Source of the DNA: Linnemannia hyalina | Lineage: Eukaryota; Mortierellomycota; Mortierellomycetes; Mortierellales; Mortierellaceae | DNA: 64,000 nucleotides | Direction of reading: 5' to 3' | NCBI GenBank assembly: GCA_019671135.1 | Contig: JAHRHY010000028.1 | Coordinates: 186,001 to 250,000 of the forward strand | Shown here: piece by piece, positions 56,503 to 64,000 of the stretch | How positions within the stretch are numbered: the stretch's first letter is position 1 | Layout of the letters: every line of letters starts with the position of its first letter | Made by a program: the position numbers and the translations under genes | Notes under the pieces: generated by a model | What the model was told of the DNA's origin: nothing | Databases searched by the model: none | What the model saw: the letters and a program-made list of their open reading frames with translations, nothing else

Positions 56503-58579
56503 TTATTGGACACGAACCCAGGTGCCTTCGGAAGGAATACCGTTCTCAACAACAGTCATCTGGTACCATCCAGGAGGCGTCAACGCCCCATCCCTGGGTC
56601 CCTTGACCTTCAACTTATCCAACCCACCCTCCCTATTCACCACATACCCAACAACCTCCAACCCCACCAACCGCTGGCTCATATGTGTCGAGTGTGTCAC
56701 AAACCCGCCATTCAACAGGTTCACCTGCACCCTCGACGGTTTTCCACCAGCATTGCCTTCTTTGGGTGTAAGGACCTGGGCCTCGGAGGTAACGAGCCCG
56801 CTGTAAAATTGGACCTCGATCTCAAAGACGGTGTTGAACGAGATTATGTTCTCGGTCGCGGGACCATCGCCCTGACCGCGTTCTGGGTTTGCGTTGGTTT
56901 CTTGAAGGGTTTGGATGGAGAGCGCTTCGGGACGTTTGATGGTACGACCGATGGTGCGTCCTGCTGCGAGGAGTGGGCGAGGGGTGTCGGTGAACATGTA
57001 TCCGGGGGAGAACATCTCGACGCGGTATTCGACTGGGAACTCGGACCATTCGAGAGTGTTTGCGTTGGGGTTCGACCCGGCGACCATGACGCGGCCGTCG
57101 AGGACTGGCATGGCGATCGAGTGGTAGAGGCGGGGGATGTAGGAGGGGTTCTGGATCGTGAAGCGTGAGTTTGCCTGGATGGTTTCGGAGGTGTCCCAGG
57201 GTTGGTACCGGATGGGTCTCAATACAGGATCCTTGGCGCGTCCGTATCCTGCGGTGCCGCGATTGGCACCATTAAACATCATCACCGACCCGTCTGGGAG
57301 GAGCGTCAAATCAGGCATCATCCGTCCCATCGGCATATCCTCCATGACCCAATCCGCATCCTTGGCCAGAGGTTTAATCCGTCCGCATTGGTCTTGTCCT
57401 TTCGCCTGGGAGGAGAATTCGGTGGCGCCTCCACAGATGAGAACTTCTGGTTCGTAGTTGGATTCGGGGCGGAGGGGGAGGAGGACAGAGCCACCGGAGA
57501 GGGGGTAGTTGCGTGGTGGGCCGGGGAGTTCGGGGAGGTTTTTGAGGATGGACCAGGTTTTTGTGGAGAAGATGATTCCCCGGGTGTTTGCAAAGATGAA
57601 CAGGTTACCGTCCGGGAGCAGATGCGCCATCTTTTTTTTTGTCATATAGGAAATGTAAACAAAACGCACAGACAAGGGGTTAGTTTTATCAAGAACCAAG
57701 TAAACGTGAAAAAACTACATTCGTCAACTACAGACGGACACAAGGAAGGAAGAAAAACTTACTGGATACAAGTTATAAGGCAGGGTTTCTTCCAAGAACG
57801 CAAAATGAGTGGGATTACTTTCCAAAGGCGGATACAACTCCCAGGAAGGGACCCCAATCTCTTTATCATTCACTGAAGCACCCTTGGTAGAACCACCCAT
57901 AATAAAGAGTCGTCCATCGGCGAGGGCCTCGACGGTGGGGTACCAACGTCCGGCTTTGAGGGTGATGTCGTTGCGAGTGTCCCAGTCGCAGCGGGAGTGG
58001 GTTGCGTTGCAGGAGGAGAGGAAACGGAGAGAGTTCCAGCCTTCGGCTATGTTTGCCTGTGCTTCTGCACCGCCTAGTGAGATGATCGTCTAATTTTCGT
58101 TTTGGTTGATTGGAGGGAAAGAAATGAAGTTGGTTAGGATGAGGGCAGGATAAGCTGGGATATGCATACTTTTGTTGTCAATATGAAGACAATTCATGTC
58201 GTTCTGCACCAGACTATTGTTCAATTAGACATACATACACAACATACCCACACACCATAAACGAATAAACAGAGCGACAAAAAACAACAAAAAAGTCTTA
58301 CACCATCGGGACGGTATCCACCCGCAGAACAGAATTGGTTCGTCTTTGTATGCAGCGGTCTAAACGTCGACTCGTCAATATCATACTCGACCGAAAACGA
58401 AAACTGTTCCGCATTCTCCGTCAAGAACGCATGGGTGTTCTTCTCGACTTTTTCCAAGAGTACAATCTTGTTGGTGTTGGGGATCAACGTTGCATGCATG
58501 GCGCTGACACCAGATACGCCGACGAGGTCCCATTGGCCGAGGTGGCGGCTCGTTCCTTCGTATTGAAAACGGAGTTGTG

Positions 58580-58611
<32 letters not shown>

Positions 58612-59048
58612 CCTTTGTTTCCTGCTTTTGGAGGTTTTTTTTTTACTACTACTGGTTTGGCGCCGACTTTATTGGCGGCAAAGGAGTAGACGCTTTCCAG
58701 GATAGAAGCCAGTGCTCCCTTTTGAGTATCGTCCTGTCCTTCCTCCTCTTGCAAATGCTCCCCTGCTTGCTCTTCCTCCTCCATTACGATATTGAAATTT
58801 GCAAGCTGCTCCTGCTGCTCCTGGTTCTCATCACTCCCTCGAAAGTGGTGCCGGTTGTTGTCATTATTGATCCTAACGAAATTGGTGAGCGAGTCGAATA
58901 AAGAAGCATCCGCGGCGACGACCAAGGATCTTGATGATTGTGATGGGGAAGGTGAAGAGGAGAGGATGAGGAGAGCGCCTAAGAGGATTTGAGTTGTTGC
59001 TTGGCCTAGGGAGAGGATTGTGCCGCGCTTGTGGCGGAGATGGACCAT
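56503..59048 (-). CDS. Secreted copper radical oxidase, glyoxal/galactose-oxidase-like (AA5)
   Basis: Three exons on the minus strand: 59048-58302, 58089-57763, 57630-56503. Joins are in phase 0, giving 733 residues. AA5_1 enzymes oxidise aldehydes such as glyoxal and methylglyoxal to acids while making H2O2 outside the cell. Active-site signature: the cross-link Cys in FCSAGGYRPDG (about residue 240), its partner Tyr in GRWYPTVEALADGRL (about 299), the Tyr-His pair in RLYHSIAMPVLDGRVMV (about 550) and a second His in THSTHMSQRL (about 676), so it should be active. Kelch-type GGS/GG blades lie between. The start MVHLRHKRGTILSLG precedes a hydrophobic helix (LLGALLILSSS), a signal peptide or anchor. 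An acidic KGDDDDDDGDDG stretch lies before the domain. The frame is open upstream to 59330, but that part looks like leader. Exon 3 follows a nine-A run at its acceptor. Confidence 0.92.
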
Positions 59049-60270
59049 TGTGTTGTGTGGGATGAGCTGATGGTAGGGTATAGAGAGGGTATAGGGTAAG
59101 GAGGGGTAAGAAGGAAGGGGAAGGGTGCCGTTGGAGGGGTGGTGATATGTAGAGGAGGAGGAGGGGAGGGGGTATATGATCTGGTGGAGATGGAGTTGAA
59201 GAAAATGAAGAAAAGAAAGGATAATAAATGTGTGAAGAAAAGACAAGAGTATGAAAAGAAGCATGACATGCACAAAGAAAACTTGTATGGTGCAGATGGA
59301 CGTTTTTTTTCCAATTCCCGTTGGTGCCAAGATGCAGAGAGAGAGGACCTGCTTTATTCCTACGATCGCACCGTTTTAATCGGCCCATGCAGCAATGTCG
59401 ATATCGTTGACAAATGCTTCTTTTCAGGATCAATTGAATCCTAAATTCCACTTCTTCCCTGTTGATCCTTCTTGGGAAAATGAGAAGTAAGGAGTGAAGG
59501 GACGCGTAAAGGGAAAATTATTAAGGGAAGGAGTGCACAGACAAGGAGAGAGTGAGAACAACCGTTGCTCGCAGAAATAGAAAGGCAACCATGGGACAAT
59601 AGCCAAGAGGCAGCGGTCGAGTAGCCAACGTCCGCTTCGAAAGAAAAGATCGCGGTTCCTCTCTCTCAGAAGTGTCCACGTACGATTTAGTGATACTATA
59701 TGTGTACGTGATGGACACTTCCTTCATCAGCCATTATCCTCCAATCCGGCGATCAGTAGTGATTTGAATTTCAGACAACGACCCTGATTTGATCAGACAG
59801 AAGGAACCCACCCTATCCCTGGAGCAATTGAGAGAGAGAGGAGAGAGTGTGTTGTGGTGAGTGATGATGGTGATGATGTGTACAAGTTGATCGTGTGATG
59901 TAGAGTGATGTAGACCTGCAGAGCAACAGCATAGACTGCATGTATCTATCTATCTCTACCCAAGAACAAAAACGACGGGAATAGGGCTATGCAGTAGAAA
60001 AGCACGTCAACAAACGGGAAGAAACGAAGAAACGAAGAATGCAAGACTATCTGGAAAGAAGTCGACAGAGCAGAACAGACAGACAGGGCCAATGATCAAC
60101 TGAAGAAGTATTTCTCTGACGTTCTTTCCCTTCCCTTCTTTTTTCCTTCTTTCCTTCTTTAACCCTTCTCTCACCCCTTCCCTTCCCGTCTTCTTATCGT
60201 CTTCCTTGCTTGCCTCCTCTTTTCTTGTCTGGTCGCCAACCCATTGAGCAAAAAGAGCGCATACAACAGG
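59049..60270. other. Divergent promoter region
   Basis: Lies between the copper radical oxidase gene (minus) and the coiled-coil protein gene (plus). Contains purine-rich leader of the former, CT-rich DNA (60120-60230) and no convincing gene. Confidence 0.55.
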
Positions 60271-60280
60271 TATATAATAT
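60271..60280 (+). promoter_or_regulatory. TATA-like element
   Basis: TATATAATAT, about 417 bases upstream of the chosen start of the coiled-coil protein gene, followed by CACTCACACTCACACC and an A/C-rich stretch typical of a fungal 5' leader. Confidence 0.45.
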
Positions 60281-60687
60281 CACTCACACTCACACCTCGA
60301 CAACAGAACAGCAAAAAGGACTACCTCGCTCATTCATTCCACTGCTGGGCTGATCACCTCGACTGGATCAGGCAATAAGGCAAACCAGAGCAAGGACGTG
60401 TCATCTGCAGGACAAAGGACACCCACTAACACACACGAGCAACACAGACACCACACCTCCTTTTTTTTGTAACACTGGACACAGCAAGAAACAAACGAAC
60501 AACAACAGACTCATCTTGACGGCACCTTTGAACCACCAGGAAGAAGGAACCAACGGAACAAATGGCAGACCAGTCTAGATTAACATCACTCTGTGTCCTT
60601 CTTGCCATCTCCTCTCATTCCATAGATCTCTCTTCTCCCCCGTTTGTCATCTCGGATCGGTCATCAGATCAACACATCAAACTTACA

Positions 60688-63600
60688 ATGGATAACATCG
60701 TCAACCCCACCACCATCACCATCGGTCTGGTGGTCGCAGGAGCAGGAGCCGCCTACGTCTACCAGAACGTGGTCGAGCCCCAGACAAAGCTTCAGCGAGC
60801 CGTCTTGGCCGAGCAGGCTCAGAAGGAACTTTTGGAGGAGCACGAGTCCGAGGCTGCCAAGCGTGGATCCAAGAAGCAGCCAAAGAAGAGGTAAGCATTT
60901 TTCTTTTGTTCTCTCTTGATTGTTTTCTTGTTGTTCTCTCTTGTTTGTTTTCTTGTTGTTTGAGGAGACGAGTTATTTTCATTCGTTGTCTACGGTGGCA
61001 CTTATGATCGTTGGTAGGAGTTAAACGAGAGGAGACAAAGAGTAAACAATAGCGCCATTTTACTTGTTCATACTTGGACGCTTTTGTTGTGTGTTAACGT
61101 GAGAAGAAAGCTTTTTTTCCTTTTAATTCTTGAACTCTACTATTGTTATGTCGTTAACAGGGAGAAAGAGAGAGAGGAAAAGGGGACACAATTACGCCTT
61201 TTCTTTCATTGTTGGACTCTCCGGGATTTGTTTGTCTTTCCTCTTCCACCTCCCCTTCCCCTTTTCTGTAACCCCACAGCAGGAACAAAAAGCAGCTATG
61301 CGTTTAACCCGTATTGAAGGATAACGAAGGGGTCATTGTTACGAAAGAAGGCCATTTCGTTGTTTGTTCCTTTTTTTCACTGGACAGAGCAAATGGTCAG
61401 GATTGTGCACTTTTGTGTAAAAAGCCTTTTGGTGTCAAGGAACAACCACAACAGCCTTTCTTTTTTTTATTCTTTGTTGTTGTTGGTGATGAATGTGGGT
61501 GAGAGGCAAACGAAGGCGATGTTGTGCGACAAGACAAGGACAAAGAGTTACAAAGGCAACTATACCATGGGAAAACGACGATTGTCAATATTCCTGCCAT
61601 TCCTGCATTTTCACAAACAGATGTTCCCGTCGAAAACAAAGGAGAAACAAAGGACATGGAAATAGGATGATGCTTTTGTTCTTTGTACTTCCAGGAAGTG
61701 TTTCAATGGGAGTACCAAAGAAAATGTTGTTGGGAGAGCCTTTTGTGTCCCCATGGGAAGAATATGCATTCGACAAGATACTCACGGGAAGAACCTTGTT
61801 TTTTCCTTCACCCACATCCATCTTCCTCCTGGTATGTCCATTTGATCTAACCAACCATTTCTTTTATTTTCCCACTTGTCCGTCTTGAACCTTAGACCTG
61901 TCCAGGCAGGAGCTCGCCCCAAGAAGATTGCCGAGGACAACGACACCAACAGCGCGGATGAGGTCGTCGACGAGAGAGTCATCTCCTCCAACCCTTACGA
62001 TCTCCTCGATGCCACCCCTGCCCCGACCGTGAGCAAGAAGGCCGCCAAGAAGGCCGCTGCCGCTGCCAAGGCTGCTGCTGCTCCTGCTCCTGCCCCTGCC
62101 CCCGTTGTTGAGAAGACCGAGAAGATCGAGGTTGACATTCCTGCCCCTGCCAAGGTCTTGAGCCCCGTTGTCACCCCCGTGACCGCTTCTGTCGATATCG
62201 TCCAGACCAAGGTCGAAGATACCAAGGTTGAGGAGCCCAGGGTGTCTGCCAAGAAGGCTAAGAAGGCTGCCAAGGCTGCTGCCGCCGCCGTCGCCGAGCC
62301 CGTCAAGGTTACTGAGCCCGTCAAGATCGTCGAGCCTGTCAAGGTCGTTGAACCCGTCAAGGTTGCCGAGCCAGTCAAGGTTGCCGAGCCCGTCAAGGTC
62401 GCCCAGCCTGTCAAGGCCAAGGCTGTCAAGGAGGAGCCCAAAGTTGTTGAGAAGACTGTTGTTGTTGAGAAGGTTGTCCCCAACGAGGAGTTCGAGGCTC
62501 TTCGCGCTGCTTTGGCTGCCAAAGACAAGGAGGTTGCTGCTGTCACTGTCCAGGCCGAGAAGGTCAAGGCCCAGGTCGAGACTCTTCAAAAGCAGTTGGA
62601 TGCCAATAGCGACGTCGTCAAGGCTGCCAAGAAGATCGAGAGCCGTGCCCAGTCCGTCGACTCCAAGATCGAGTCGCTCAACTTTACCAACTCTCTTTTG
62701 GTCAAGCAGCTCGCCGTCGAGAAGCAGAACATCAAAGCCGCTCAAGAGCAGGCTGCCAAGGCTTCGGAAAAGTCTGGACGCGCCGCCGAGTTGGAGCAGC
62801 AAATTCAGGATCTTCAACAGAACCGCGTCCATCTTGGCGCCCAGATGGACCGTATGAACGAGATCAACCACGACTTGAAGCAGCAGCTTGCTCGCGTCGA
62901 GAACGATGCCCAGCAGATGTCGCGCAATGTCATGGATGCTGAGCACCGCGCCGAGGCTGCCTTGAGAGAACGCAACGAGATTCACCACAAGTGCTCGATG
63001 ATTTTGACAGAGAAGGATTCCAGGATTGCCGGACTTGAGGCTGACTACAGATCGTTGGAGAGTGAGCTCGAGAACTCAAAGTTGCAGGTCGAGCAGTACG
63101 CTGATGCTGTCAGCCACGCTGAGGAGGTTGCCCGCAGCCAAGCCGAGTCGTTCGAGGGCGAGAAGCACTCCTTGATCGAAGAGATTGATATGCTTCGCGG
63201 TCAGCTTGCCCAGGAGTCGGATAAGGTTGCACAGAAGGAGGTTGAAGTCAAGCGTGCTCAGGATGAGCACAAGGCCTTGTCGTCTAAGCACGAGAAGCAC
63301 ATCGCCGTTCTTTCGACTAAAGAGTCCTCTCTCTCTGCCAAGGAGGCCGAGCTTTCGACCAAGGTTGCCGAGCTGGCCGCCAAGGAGACCGAGCTCACGG
63401 TCAAGGTTGCCGAGTTGACTGCCGCCTACGAGAAGATTACCACCGTCGAGAGCGGTTTGACCAAAGCCAAGAGCGAGGTCGCGGCCAAGGATGCCCTGAT
63501 CAAGGAGCTTCAGGGCAACCATGCCTCCACCGTCAGCACCCAGCAGGAGCAGTTTGACCATTTGACCAAGGAGTTGGAGACCTCCAACACCCAGATCGCC

Positions 63601-64000
63601 TCATTGGTCGAGAAGCAGCAGACCCTCAACGCTCGCATTGTCGAGTTGACCGAGAGGGCCACCGAGAACACCAAGAAGGCCGAAGAGCAGTCTTCTACCT
63701 TGAACAAGCGCATTGAGGAGTTGCAGAAGGAGGTTGCCACCAAGGAGACCAGCCATAAGACTGTCATCACCGAGAAGGAGACCCTTGCCGCCGAGTTGGC
63801 TACTGTTGCTGCCTCGCACGAGACTGCCAAGAAGGCTCACGATGCCGTCCACAAGGAGAAGGCCGATCTCGAGGCCGCTGTCGCTGCCAAGACTGCCGAG
63901 GTTGAGGCCTTGATCAAGGAGAAGGAGACCCTCGCCAAGGAGAAGGAAACTCTTGCCAAGGAGCACTCTTCCAAGTCCGAGTCGACCGATGCTTTGAACA
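60688..64000 (+). CDS. Membrane-anchored coiled-coil protein, p180/kinectin-like layout (3' end outside)
   Basis: Exon 1 60688-60890 ends AAG AAG AG|GTAAGC. Exon 2 starts at 61896 after CTTAG and stays open to the window edge, so the protein is at least about 769 residues. Residues 1-25 (MDNIVNPTTITIGLVVAGAG) form an N-terminal membrane anchor, followed by KRGSKKQPKKRPVQ-type basic sequence, a Lys/Ala/Pro-rich region, then seven near-repeats of V-x-E/Q-P-V-K (62296-62418). From about residue 260 onward a heptad-rich coiled coil runs to the edge (KVAELAAKETELTVKVAELT, KEKETLAKEKETLAK). This order recalls ER ribosome receptor p180 and kinectin, but homology is not shown. The intron (1005 bases) is the longest in the window. 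An in-frame ATG at 60562 could add 42 residues. A minus-strand Leu-rich frame over the same bases is a shadow. Confidence 0.8.

Noticed and set aside
47483..59048. A secondary-metabolite cluster (FAD monooxygenase, enoyl reductase, copper oxidase)
   Set aside because: The enoyl reductase is the mitochondrial ETR1 type with a presequence, RPS13 lies between, and no synthase gene is present.
58221..59330. Upstream start at 59330 for the copper radical oxidase
   Set aside because: The extra 94 residues are pyrimidine-encoded, Phe/Leu/Ser-rich and leader-like; a signal-peptide-like start at 59048 fits a secreted enzyme better.
61864..62988. 374-codon Leu/Gly/Asp-rich minus-strand frame
   Set aside because: It is the antisense of the coiled-coil exon; the codon bias of the plus strand (GAG, AAG, GCC) creates it.
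1..64000. CRISPR array or prokaryotic defence system
   Set aside because: No regularly spaced repeats with unique spacers; the direct repeats are microsatellites, one segmental duplication and short local duplications in a eukaryotic genome.

Overview
This is a nuclear fungal window, most likely from an early-diverging zygomycete-type fungus. Mortierella-like is my best guess, resting on gene style rather than on a marker sequence. The evidence is many short GT-AG introns with GTAAGT-type donors, very Ser/Thr/Gln/Asn-rich proteins with trinucleotide repeats, a eukaryotic 40S protein gene, a tRNA-Arg(ACG) and degraded 28S rDNA. No bacterial operon structure is present. I rebuilt exon structures by hand: every multi-exon CDS listed below keeps frame across its junctions unless stated otherwise. 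LEFT PART (1-11.7 kb): the 3' part of an unrecognised gene runs off the left edge. It is followed by about 3 kb of non-coding DNA, a two-exon leucine-rich-repeat protein gene (4043-8831) and an eight-exon gene for an Arb2/FAM172A-domain protein ending in an AT-hook-like motif (9115-11670). DECAYED REGION (12.5-20 kb): a degraded, internally deleted 28S rRNA fragment lies beside two tandem, broken copies (minus strand) of an unnamed gene family, one with a PD-(D/E)XK-like motif. About 4 kb without a convincing gene follows. DUPLICATED REGION (21-38.4 kb): a Ser-rich F-box/LRR-like gene (minus strand) lies in a segment repeated downstream as a deleted, broken copy. Between and inside the copies are a pogo/Tigger-type transposase relic, a 200-bp MITE with 31-bp terminal inverted repeats and TA target duplication, an intact tRNA-Arg(ACG) and two doubtful small genes. 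HOUSEKEEPING PART (38.6-64 kb): a Cof-type HAD phosphatase, a HAPSTR1/C16orf72-like protein, uridine phosphorylase, a Swi5 recombination factor with a very long Arg-rich N-terminus, an FAD monooxygenase with an 11-nt microexon, ribosomal protein S13 with a 34-nt last exon, mitochondrial enoyl reductase (ETR1/MECR), a secreted glyoxal/galactose-oxidase-like copper radical oxidase, and the 5' part of a membrane-anchored coiled-coil protein with p180-like layout that runs off the right edge. The housekeeping genes are unrelated in function and do not form a pathway cluster. The region of greatest interest is the 12.5-38.4 kb repeat and mobile-element zone, plus several unusual gene structures (Swi5 extension, Arb2 with AT-hook, A-run 3' splice sites, S13 last exon).
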